A stretch of DNA of 64,000 nt. Source: Rhynchopus sp. YZ270_cl-10. Lineage: Eukaryota; Euglenozoa; Diplonemea; Diplonemida; Diplonemidae. Location of the stretch: contig OZ037833.1 of NCBI GenBank assembly GCA_964035575.1, positions 682,001 to 746,000 of the forward strand. The letters run 5' to 3'. The notes beneath the pieces are model-generated. The model did no database searches and was not told where the DNA came from. It was given only the letters and a program-made list of their open reading frames with translations. Shown in pieces: positions 1-8,387 of this stretch (positions within the stretch are counted from its first letter, which is position 1; every line of letters begins with the position of its first letter). The translations under genes and the position numbers were made by a program.

Positions 1-166
1 GCAGGCAGGACGCGGTGTTGCTGTTTGTCTCGTCATCCGCATGCTCTGAGACGTTCACGTTGATGACCACCTCAGATGAATCCTCGTCATAGTGTCCAAG
101 CGATCCGATATGTGACTCTGAAGCATCTATCTCCGTTTCAATCGTGTTCCCAGTAGGGTTTTGCAT
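1..166 (-). CDS. partial acidic hypothetical protein, N-terminus only
   Basis: An ATG at 164-166 on the minus strand opens a frame that runs without a stop to the left edge of the window (55 codons). The visible N-terminus is polar and acidic (MQNPTGNTIETEIDASES, then stretches such as HYDEDSSEVV and HADDETNS), with no signal peptide or membrane segment. It has the same orientation as every other gene here. I do not recognise a family; acidic disordered N-termini are common in regulatory proteins and in some transposases. Most of the gene lies outside the window, so no function is proposed. Confidence 0.45.
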   Translation of the reverse strand, partial: MQNPTGNTIETEIDASESHIGSLGHYDEDSSEVVINVNVSEHADDETNSNTASCL

Positions 167-818
167 GGTGCCAATTTGTATTAGCGATATAGCCTGAGAG
201 GAAAGAAGGTTTGAGTTTTTTGAAAAAAAAATGGTGGTCCTGGTGTGGCCGACGACCCCAAAATAGCAGAAAATAGCACAAAATAGCACCTCCCTTCACC
301 TGCACCAAAAAATCCAGATGCCCAGAATAGCAGAAAATAGCAGAAAATAGCGCACCCCCCTTTCAGCCACACCAAGTGTTAGCTAATGCATAGCACATCT
401 CCGACTGAAGATACCAGCTATTCGGGATGAAAGCATAAAAGTACCCATAACAGAAGGTGTAAAGGAAATCTTGGAGGATGGCTTAAAAAAGAGAAGTTTG
501 AAAAAAAAAAGGGGGCAGAGAAGGGGAGGGGAGGGAAGACTTTGTTGTTGGCTTCAATGCGACAGAATAGATAGAATAAAATACGATTTTTGACAGCTGT
601 ATTTCTCGTAGGATGATAATCTTATATTTCCATCAGGGGAAAGGACCCCCCTAAAATTGATTGTAGCTTTTAATCCGCTGGCCCAAAAAAGAGCCTCGAC
701 ATTCCAACACCACATCTAAACCAACTGAGACTCTTTTTCATTGCATTTTTTTCAAAAAAAAAAAAAAGATGCAATATCACACCCCCCACCCCACCCCCAC
801 CTCCTCACCTGATCTCTC
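167..818. other. intergenic, short AATAGCA repeats
   Basis: No gene is seen. Positions 260-352 hold repeated AATAGCA units (AATAGCAGAAAATAGCACAA and relatives) in two blocks separated by about 30 bases. The rest is A/T-rich with homopolymer runs, and a pyrimidine- and C-rich stretch (780-815) lies just past the 3' end of the methyltransferase gene. Confidence 0.6.
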
Positions 819-1499
819 CTATGCCTCGTCCTTAGCCCCACCATAGGACCGTCTCCCGTGGAGGATTAATGCATGTGCCCATTCTGGTTGGTTGTATGGT
901 GCCGGGAGCTTCTTCTTTGGCACGGATTTGACCTTGAGGTTGACGTCTTCCGCAAGACGCCGTTCGAAGGTTGTGCAAAGGTTTTCATCACGCACATCCA
1001 CAGCGACGTAAACATGGGCACGTGGACTGCTTTCAAGAAGCAGCTCAATGCTGTGCAGAAACGGTGTCAAGTAGTCTTCAATGTAAATCACATCCGAGGC
1101 AACAATCATATCAAAATTCTGTACAGGAAGCTTGGGGATGTCCTCTGCCGCTGTTGTCCAGTCGAGCCTTGCAACCTGAACGTGGGTGCAGAGCTTTCCG
1201 TCTCCTTTCGCGTTTTCAACGGCACGGTTGGTGTTCCGTCGAAGCACCGGGAGGAGTTCCTCCATCTCTGTTGCTACCACTTCTGCCCCAAGCACAGCAA
1301 GCGCCCCAGCAAGATAGCCCAATCCAGCCCCCAGCTCCACCACCTTCTTCCCAACCACCATCTTGCGGCGCACCGCAGGGTCTGCAAACATGCCGGTCAG
1401 CACCACAGCAGCATCCCACACCCGCTTCGCACCGGTGTTGTCCACCTCGTCTTGATTATAAAATCGTACTGCCGTTCCATCGACACAAAACTCTTGCAT
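819..1499 (-). CDS. METTL21-type lysine methyltransferase
   Basis: This 226-residue protein is a class I SAM-dependent methyltransferase of the METTL21/EEF1A-KMT group (Methyltransf_16), which methylates lysines in chaperones and translation factors; the substrate here is unknown. Motif I is VVELGAGLGYLAGALAVLGA (about residues 55-75), followed by the acidic post-I loop VVATEMEEL. An LDW motif and the family's typical SDVIY follow, in FDMIVASDVIYIEDYL. The start at 1497-1499 (MQEFCVDGTAV) was chosen because the open frame upstream (to 1709) is T-rich, low-complexity and unlike the family. TTCATCAG, about 30 bases before the ATG, could be a splice acceptor. It is transcribed in the same direction as the cyclase cluster upstream. 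Confidence 0.88.
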   Translation of the reverse strand: MQEFCVDGTAVRFYNQDEVDNTGAKRVWDAAVVLTGMFADPAVRRKMVVGKKVVELGAGLGYLAGALAVLGAEVVATEMEELLPVLRRNTNRAVENAKGDGKLCTHVQVARLDWTTAAEDIPKLPVQNFDMIVASDVIYIEDYLTPFLHSIELLLESSPRAHVYVAVDVRDENLCTTFERRLAEDVNLKVKSVPKKKLPAPYNQPEWAHALILHGRRSYGGAKDEA

Positions 1500-1701
1500 T
1501 TTTTTTGGGGGGTGAAGTCTAGTGTATCCCCTGATGAATATTGTGGGAGATGAGGGTAGGGGGGCAGTATGGTGGAAATGTAAATAAGTTTTTTTTTTTT
1601 GAGAACCGTTTCCCAAGAATCGCCCTAGAGTGCCAGGAAACTTTGTGAAAAGTGTCTGCGAAGGGGTAAGGTGCAGGCAGACAGCAGAAACTGTTGCCGT
1701 G

Positions 1702-3474
1702 CTACACATTCTTCCCCTGCAACACTGTCAAGACATCATCCAACACCGTCGCCTCCTCAGTCAGCGTGCGTGTGCACAGCACCCTGCATCGCCCAGAAGG
1801 AACTGCACTCGCTGGTGTGCCACACCCACCGGTACTCACCCACAACCGCTCAATGTCTCCTGCAGACCCATTGCCTTTCAGGTAGCCTTCCACAGCTCTG
1901 TTGTAGTCATCCCAGTCCTTCTTCCCTCCTATGGCGTACATCCACTCGTTTGCTGATTGTGTATTTAAATTGTGGTCAGATGCATCGGCAGCAGAAACCA
2001 TCAGTTCAGCAACCACAGCCACACACCCAGTGGCAAACTCCACCTTGCACGGCACCAGACGCAGTTGGTGTTCGCACTCAGCATCGCTGAAGCAGATACG
2101 GTTGCACAGAACATCGCACCCCAACACACGGCCCGCACGTTCCACACTTTGCACGTCGCGCAGAAGCGTGCCCACCATGCTGAAGCGGCGCATCATCGCA
2201 CACCCCATATCACCGCACAGCACCTTCCCTGTCGCAATGCCGATGTTGACCTGTGTTGCACACACAGACGCCCTCACCATCCGTGCAGCTGTGTGCAGTG
2301 CTGAGGCTGCGTGGTTCCCACACCTCCGCGATGCGTTGAAGGAGCAGTGCACCCTGTCCCCGATGAAGGTGTCCACCATACCACGCTGCATGTCCATCTC
2401 CACCAGAGTCTTCGCAAGGACACCTGTGAACAGGTCTGTGAAGCATGTGTGCTCCTCCGACAGCATGCACAGCGAGTCCTTCACATTCAGAACCATCAGT
2501 GTTGCTGTTGCAGGCGCAAGACCTAGCCTCTGTGAGCGCAGTACACCCACGTTGTTCTCTGCAGAGTCCACGAGGGAGCACGTTGTGCTGCTCTCTTGCG
2601 AGTTGGAACCTGCATCCGAGCTTTCTGTCTCCCCAAAAGGCAGACACGTCTTCGGGAGGTACGCTTTGTACATGCGGAGGTTCTCCTCAAGCGTGCGGAG
2701 GGCAAGCGTCATCTCTGAGGGCAGTGCACCCTCATGCGTCTCCAGCAGCACAGCCACCTGCTCCACGTCGTACCCCGCAAGCAGCGACGCAATCTCCTGC
2801 ACAGCACTGATCGTACGCTGCATGCACTCCTGCTCCTTCAGAATATCGCTCGCAAACCCACGGGTTGCAACGAAATCCACCACAAAGACCTGAAGCGAGA
2901 CCAGCGTAGCAGTAGACGTATCCCGCGGACACGGTGGTGTTGTGCAGTCCACTGTTTCGTGTAAGGTCGACCACCTTCTGTCCTCTGACACTGTTCCAGG
3001 GATGTCAAACAGACCAAACCTGAGACGTTCTTCTGCGAACAAGAGAACCAACCACGCAACTGTGAAGCACACCAGACCGAAGCAGTACCGCGCATCAACC
3101 CGCATCACGAGCATGAAATCTATTATCAGCACCATAAAGGGCCACGTTGGAGCACCAATCCCTGCACGTGTCGCAAAGTCACCGCATAAGACGCCTGCAG
3201 CATATGCATACGAAACACAGACAAGAACGCGGTTGGTGATCGGGACTTTGCAGACAACGGCGAGCACACAGTAGGCTGGGGTGATGAAGCACATCCACCG
3301 AGCCACCGAGACAAGGGACAACTTATCCTCCCACATCTCCTCGTACACGATAACATAAAAGATCACAGTGAACACAAGCACCATAGCGTTGAGTGCAAAG
3401 AACAGCTTCCGCTTCTGCAGCTCCTTCTTCGACAACGTCCCGTCAAGGGTCAGCATCCCATTCAGGTAGCCCAT
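1702..3474 (-). CDS. 6-TM class III cyclase-like protein, paralogue 1
   Basis: This 590-residue membrane protein has six hydrophobic segments in the first about 210 residues (about 24-45, 60-76, 83-101, 110-128, 133-151, 190-207), then a helical linker with ENLRMYKAYLPKTCL. That motif precedes the cyclase domain in many protist cyclases. The C-terminal class III nucleotide cyclase homology domain (about 330-480) keeps the second metal motif region (DTFIGDRVHCSF) and the glycine-rich NIGIATGKVLCGDMG. The usual FxD(I/L) of the first metal site reads LNVKD, and the VNxAxR signature is unrecognisable (SMVGTLLRDVQSVERA), so activity is doubtful. A conserved tail (NEWMYAIGGKKDWDDYNRAV) follows a variable segment. 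The N-terminus starts MGYLNGMLTLDGTLS, and CCCACAG 20 bases before the ATG looks like a splice acceptor. It may be a membrane sensor or regulatory pseudoenzyme. Confidence 0.85.
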   Translation of the reverse strand: MGYLNGMLTLDGTLSKKELQKRKLFFALNAMVLVFTVIFYVIVYEEMWEDKLSLVSVARWMCFITPAYCVLAVVCKVPITNRVLVCVSYAYAAGVLCGDFATRAGIGAPTWPFMVLIIDFMLVMRVDARYCFGLVCFTVAWLVLLFAEERLRFGLFDIPGTVSEDRRWSTLHETVDCTTPPCPRDTSTATLVSLQVFVVDFVATRGFASDILKEQECMQRTISAVQEIASLLAGYDVEQVAVLLETHEGALPSEMTLALRTLEENLRMYKAYLPKTCLPFGETESSDAGSNSQESSTTCSLVDSAENNVGVLRSQRLGLAPATATLMVLNVKDSLCMLSEEHTCFTDLFTGVLAKTLVEMDMQRGMVDTFIGDRVHCSFNASRRCGNHAASALHTAARMVRASVCATQVNIGIATGKVLCGDMGCAMMRRFSMVGTLLRDVQSVERAGRVLGCDVLCNRICFSDAECEHQLRLVPCKVEFATGCVAVVAELMVSAADASDHNLNTQSANEWMYAIGGKKDWDDYNRAVEGYLKGNGSAGDIERLWVSTGGCGTPASAVPSGRCRVLCTRTLTEEATVLDDVLTVLQGKNV

Positions 3475-4100
3475 TTTTCACGTGTCCACTAAATCTGTGG
3501 GTACTTTTATTTCTGTAACTCTGTGTCGCAGTGTGGATGCCTCATTGCAAAAATAATGGTTCTTAGAAAAATACGAGGGTGCTGAGGTCTTCTTTAATTC
3601 TTCAGGTTGACACTTTTGAGGCGTCAGTAACACACTAAATAAACAACAACTTCTCCGACCATATTTTGTAAAATGAACCGGGGGAAGCACTCTCATTCAT
3701 TGAGGCGAGCAGAAACCGCCTGAGAACACTGCCCCCTAGAAGCACACTACGTTCCCACGCACTGCCATTACTCGTGTAGAGTGGCATCGCATCGCTTCAG
3801 AAGAAGGCGCGCTGCTAGCAGGCTGTGCCCTCAACCACACATGGATGCACCAATGTACGACTAGGAGCGTGGTGGTGCTATGCGGGCTGCGGAAGTGGGA
3901 GGTGGTGCTCTAGTGTCGTGGTGTATGCAAACAACAGAGGGGAGAGGTCATTTTGTGGGTATTGTTTGAATCTCACTTGTTCAGGTCTGACTATCAAACA
4001 TGACTGACTATCGTCATAGATTTTGTGAAAATATGTGGGAAGGGGCAACGGCGCAGGCAGACAGCAGAAACTGTCTGCAGTGCTACACATCTTTGTCCAT
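3475..4100. other. intergenic between cyclase paralogues 1 and 2, patchwork of duplicated blocks
   Basis: No gene is seen. The 5' flank of paralogue 1 (3481-3537) matches the 5' flank of paralogue 2 (5840-5896). Block 3735-3895 (161 bp) is repeated nearly identically at 6152-6312, and 3901-3990 recurs at about 8176-8265. The spacer therefore duplicated along with the genes and was then shuffled. Confidence 0.75.
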
Positions 4101-5834
4101 CTACATTACCAAGACGTCATCCAACACCGTCGCCTCCTCAGTCAGCGTGCGTGTGCACAGCACCCTGCATCGCCCAGAAGGAACTGCACTCGCTGGTCTG
4201 CCACACCCACCCGCACTCACCCACAACCGCTCAATCTCGCCTGCAGACCCATTGCCTTTCAGGTAGCCTTCCACAGCTCTGTTGTAGTCATCCCAGTCCT
4301 TCTTCCCTCCTATGGCGTACATCCATTCGTTTTCAGCTCGTCTATTTGTAGTGTGGTCAGATGCATCGGCAGCAGCAACCATCAGTTCAGCAACCACAGC
4401 CACACACCCAGTGGCAAACTCCACCTTGCACGGCACCAGACGCAGTTGGTGTTCGCACTCAGCATCGCTGAAGCAGATACGGTTGCACAGAACATCGCAC
4501 CCCAACACACGGCCCGCACGTTCCACACTTTGCACGTCGCGCAGAACCGTGCCCACCATGCTGAAGCGGCGCATCATCGCACACCCCATATCACCACACA
4601 GCGCCTTCCCTGTCGCAATGCCGATGTTGACCTGTGTTGCACACACAGACGCCCGCACCATCCGTGCAGCTGTGTGCAGTGCTGAGGCTGCGTGGTTCCC
4701 ACACCTCCGCGATGCGTTGAAGGAGCAGTGCACCCTGTCCCCGATGAAGGTGTCCACCATACCACGCTGCATGTCCATCTCCACCAGAGTCTTCGCAAGG
4801 ACACCTGTGAACAGGTCTGTGAAGCATGTGTGCTCCTCCGACAGCATGCACAGCGAGTCCTTCACATTCAGAACCATCAGTGTTGCTGTTGCAGGCACAA
4901 GAGCAAGCCTCTGTGACCGCGGTACACCGACGTTGCTCTCTGTCGAGGGCACGATGCTCTCTAACGACTTGGAACCTGCGTCAGAGCTTTCTGTCTCTCC
5001 AAAAGGCAGACACGTCTTCGGGAGGTACGCTTTGTACATGCGGAGGTTCTCCTCAAGCGTGCGGAGGGCAAGCGTCATCTCTGAGGGCAGTGCACCCTCA
5101 TGCGTCTCCAGCAGCACAGCCACCTGCTCCACGTCGTACCCCGCAAGAAGCGACGCAATCTCCTGCACAGCACTGATCGTTCTCTGCATGCACTCCTGCT
5201 CCTTCAGAATCTCTCTTGCGAACCCACGGGTTGCAACGAAGTCCACCACAAAGACCTGAAGGGAGACCAGCGTAGCAGTAGACGTATCCCGCGGACACGG
5301 TGGTGTTGTGCAGTCCACTGTTTCGTGTAAGGTCGACCACCTTCTGTCCTCTGACACTGTTCCAGGGATGTCAAACAGACCAAACCTGAGACGTTCTTCT
5401 GCGAACAAGAGAACCAACCACGCAACTGTGAAGCACACCAGACCGAAGCAGTACCGCGCATCAACCCGCATCACGAGCATGAAGTCTATTATAATCACCA
5501 TGATAGGCCACGTTGGAGCACCAATCCCTGCACGTGCCGCAAAGTCACCGGAAAACACGACCACAGCATATGCATACGAAACACAGACAAGAATGCGGTT
5601 CGTGATGGGGACTTTGCAGACAACGACGAGCACACAATAGGCAGAGGTGATGAAGCACAGCCACTGCGAGCCGAGGGCAAACCGATTCTCCCAGATCTCC
5701 TCGGCAACCAAAATATAAAATACCACAGTGAACACAACTGTGATTGCGTTGAGTGCAAAGAACAGCTTCCGCTTCTGCAGCTCCTTCTTCGACAACGTCC
5801 CATCAAGGGTCAGCATCCCATTCAGGCAGCCCAT
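4101..5834 (-). CDS. 6-TM class III cyclase-like protein, paralogue 2
   Basis: At 577 residues it has the same plan as paralogue 1: six membrane segments, a helical linker with ENLRMYKAYLPKTCL, a cyclase homology domain with LNVKD at the first metal site and FIGDRVHCSF at the second, and a conserved NEWMYAIGG tail. It differs in the second membrane segment region (FALGSQWLCFITSAYCV), in the linker (SKSLESIVPSTESNVGVPRS, identical to paralogue 3) and in the segment before the tail (MVAAADASDHTTNRRAE). It starts MGCLNGMLTLDG, and CCCACAG lies 20 bases before the ATG, as in paralogue 1. Long stretches (such as the region from GFLDIL-type residues after TM6 to the linker) are near identical to its neighbours, which points to recent duplication or conversion. 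Confidence 0.85.
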   Translation of the reverse strand: MGCLNGMLTLDGTLSKKELQKRKLFFALNAITVVFTVVFYILVAEEIWENRFALGSQWLCFITSAYCVLVVVCKVPITNRILVCVSYAYAVVVFSGDFAARAGIGAPTWPIMVIIIDFMLVMRVDARYCFGLVCFTVAWLVLLFAEERLRFGLFDIPGTVSEDRRWSTLHETVDCTTPPCPRDTSTATLVSLQVFVVDFVATRGFAREILKEQECMQRTISAVQEIASLLAGYDVEQVAVLLETHEGALPSEMTLALRTLEENLRMYKAYLPKTCLPFGETESSDAGSKSLESIVPSTESNVGVPRSQRLALVPATATLMVLNVKDSLCMLSEEHTCFTDLFTGVLAKTLVEMDMQRGMVDTFIGDRVHCSFNASRRCGNHAASALHTAARMVRASVCATQVNIGIATGKALCGDMGCAMMRRFSMVGTVLRDVQSVERAGRVLGCDVLCNRICFSDAECEHQLRLVPCKVEFATGCVAVVAELMVAAADASDHTTNRRAENEWMYAIGGKKDWDDYNRAVEGYLKGNGSAGEIERLWVSAGGCGRPASAVPSGRCRVLCTRTLTEEATVLDDVLVM

Positions 5835-6379
5835 TTGTCACTTGTCCACTGAATCTGTGGGTACTTTTATTTCTGTAACTCTGTGTCGCAGTGTGGCGTC
5901 TTAACAAAAACAATGGTTCTTGGGGGAAAAAAAGAGAGTGTTGTCTTCTGACGATTCATTAACTCTTCAGGTTGACACTTTTGAGGCGTCAGTAAAACAC
6001 TGTTGTAAAATGAGCCTGGGAAAGTGCTAACATTCATCGAGGCGAGCAGAAACCGCCTTGAGAACACCATGGTATTCCTCATTCAAGCCATGCTAAGGAC
6101 GTACTCGAAGCGCACCTAACTCGGTACACCTCCTTGCTGGGTGTACCTACCACTAGAAGCACACTACGTTCCCACGCACTGCCATTACTCGTGTAGAGTG
6201 GCATCGCATCGCTTCAGAAGAAGGCGCGCTGCTAGCAGGCTGTGCCCTCAACCACACATGGATGCACCAATGTACGACTAGGAGCGTGGTGGTGCTATGC
6301 GGGCTGCGGAAGGTCAGCAATCACTATTTCCTTGCACCGTGTAGGCAACGAAAGCGAGACGCACGGCGGGTGGAATTTC
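5835..6379. other. intergenic between cyclase paralogues 2 and 3
   Basis: No gene is seen. The first 60 bases match the 5' flank of paralogue 1. Block 6152-6312 is the second copy of the 161-bp repeat at 3735-3895. The rest is unique and moderately A/T-rich. Confidence 0.7.
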
Positions 6380-8122
6380 TTACTGGTCGTCCAGCGCAAG
6401 GACGTCATCCAACACCGTCGCCTCCTCAGTCAGCGTGCGTGTGCACAGCACCCTGCATCGATCAGAAGGAACTGCACTCGTCGGTCTGCCACACCCACCC
6501 GCACTCACCCACAACCGCTCAATCTCGCCTGCAGACCCATTGCCTTTCAGGTAGCCTTCCACAGCTCTGTTGTAGTCATCCCAGTCCTTCTTCCCTCCTA
6601 TGGCGTACATCCACTCGTTTTCTGCTCGTCTCTTTAAATTGTGGTCAGGTGTAACGAGGGCAGCAACCATCAGTTCAGCAACCACAGCCACACACCCAGT
6701 GGCAAACTCCACCTTGCACGGCACCAGACGCAGTTGGTGTTCGCACTCAGCATCGCTGAAGCAGATGCGGTTGCACAGAACATCGCACCCCAACACACGT
6801 CCCGCACGTTCCACACTTTGCACGTCGCGCAGAACCGTGCCCACCATGCTGAAGCGGCGCATCATCGCACACCCCATATCACCACACAGCACCTTCCCTG
6901 TCGCAATGCCGATGTTGACCTGTGTTGCACACACAGACGCCCTCACCATCCGTGCAGCTGTGTGCAGTGCTGAGGCTGCGTGGTTCCCACACCTCCGCGA
7001 TGCGTTGAAGGAGCAGTGCACCCTGTCCCCGATGAAGGTGTCCACCATACCACGCTGCATGTCCATCTCCACCAGAGTCTTCGCAAGGACACCTGTGAAC
7101 AGGTCTGTGAAGCATGTGTGCTCCTCCGACAGCATGCACAGCGAGTCCTTCACATTCAGAACCATCAGTGTTGCTGTTGCAGGCACAAGAGCAAGCCTCT
7201 GTGACCGCGGTACACCGACGTTGCTCTCTGTCGAGGGCACGATGCTCTCTAACGACTTGGAACCTGCGTCAGAGCTTTCTGTCTCTCCAAAAGGCAGACA
7301 CGTCTTCGGGAGGTACGCTTTGTACATGCGGAGGTTCTCCTCAAGCGTGCGGAGGGCAAGCGTCATCTCTGAGGGCAGTGCACCCTCATGCGTCTCCAGC
7401 AGCACAGCCACCTGCTCCACGTCGTACCCCGCAAGCAGCGACGCAATCTCCTGAACAGCACTGATCGTTCGCTGCATGCACTCCTGCTCCTTCAGAATAT
7501 CGCTCGCAAACCCACGGGTTGCTACGAAGTCCACCACAAAGACCTGAAGCGAGACCAGCGTAGCAGTAGACGTATCCCGCGGACACGGTGGTGTTGTGCA
7601 GTCCACTGTTTCGTGTAAGGTCGACCACCTTCTGTCCTCTGACACTGTTCCAGGGATGTCAAACAGACCAAACCTGAGACGTTCTTCTGCGAACAAGAGA
7701 ACCAACCACGCAACTGTAAAGCACACCAGACCGAAGCAGTACCGCGCATCAACCCGCATCACGAGCATGAAGTCTATTATCAGCACCATCAGCGGCCACA
7801 TTGGAGCACCAATCCCTGCACGTGTCGCAAAGTCACCGGAAAACACGACCACAGCATATGCATACGAAACACAGACAAGAATGCGGTTCGTGATGGGGAC
7901 TTTGCAGACAACGGCGAGCACACAATAGGCAGAGGTGATGAAGCACACCCACTGCGAGACAAGGGAGACCTGATCCTCCCAGATCTCCTCGTGCATCAGA
8001 ATATGGAAGACCACAGTGAACACAAGTACCATAGCGTTGAGTGTAAAGAACAGCTTCCGCTTCTGCAACTCCTTCTTCGACAACGTCCCGTCAAGGGTCA
8101 GCATCCGATTCAGGCAGCCCAT
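6380..8122 (-). CDS. 6-TM class III cyclase-like protein, paralogue 3
   Basis: At 580 residues it has the same architecture as its neighbours. It starts MGCLNRMLTLDGTLS. TM1 resembles paralogue 1 (NAMVLVFTVVFHILMHEE), while the TM2-TM3 region and the linker resemble paralogue 2 (SKSLESIVPSTESNVGVPRS), so it is a mosaic. The cyclase domain carries the same LNVKD and SMVGTVLRDVQSVERA changes. The variable segment before the tail reads MVAALVTPDHNLKRRAE, and the C-terminus is VLDDVLALDDQ. GCTTCAG lies about 25 bases before the ATG. The evidence for the fold is strong, but catalytic activity is uncertain. Confidence 0.85.
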   Translation of the reverse strand: MGCLNRMLTLDGTLSKKELQKRKLFFTLNAMVLVFTVVFHILMHEEIWEDQVSLVSQWVCFITSAYCVLAVVCKVPITNRILVCVSYAYAVVVFSGDFATRAGIGAPMWPLMVLIIDFMLVMRVDARYCFGLVCFTVAWLVLLFAEERLRFGLFDIPGTVSEDRRWSTLHETVDCTTPPCPRDTSTATLVSLQVFVVDFVATRGFASDILKEQECMQRTISAVQEIASLLAGYDVEQVAVLLETHEGALPSEMTLALRTLEENLRMYKAYLPKTCLPFGETESSDAGSKSLESIVPSTESNVGVPRSQRLALVPATATLMVLNVKDSLCMLSEEHTCFTDLFTGVLAKTLVEMDMQRGMVDTFIGDRVHCSFNASRRCGNHAASALHTAARMVRASVCATQVNIGIATGKVLCGDMGCAMMRRFSMVGTVLRDVQSVERAGRVLGCDVLCNRICFSDAECEHQLRLVPCKVEFATGCVAVVAELMVAALVTPDHNLKRRAENEWMYAIGGKKDWDDYNRAVEGYLKGNGSAGEIERLWVSAGGCGRPTSAVPSDRCRVLCTRTLTEEATVLDDVLALDDQ

Positions 8123-8387
8123 TTCTTTAACGCTCCGGGCACTGAAGCTTTCTTGTGTAACGCACCTGTGAGGTGTGGTGCTCTAGTGTCCTGGTGTATG
8201 CAAACAACAGAGGGGAGAGGTCATTTCTGGGTATTTGTTTGAAACTCACTTTTTCAGGTCTGACGTACAAAAACACTATCAACTAGACTAGTAAACCACC
8301 ATCAAGCATGATTGACTGCCATCATAGGCTTTGTGATGATATTTTGGACAGGACAACAGCAGGCAGACAGCAGAAACTGTTGCCGTG
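8123..8387. other. short intergenic between cyclase paralogues 3 and 4
   Basis: No gene is seen. It contains the second copy (about 8176-8265) of the block at 3901-3990, next to the 3' end of paralogue 4. Confidence 0.6.

Noticed and set aside
181-375. 64-codon minus frame with Phe/Gly-rich translation
   Set aside because: It comes from low-complexity and T-rich sequence, with no protein-like pattern.
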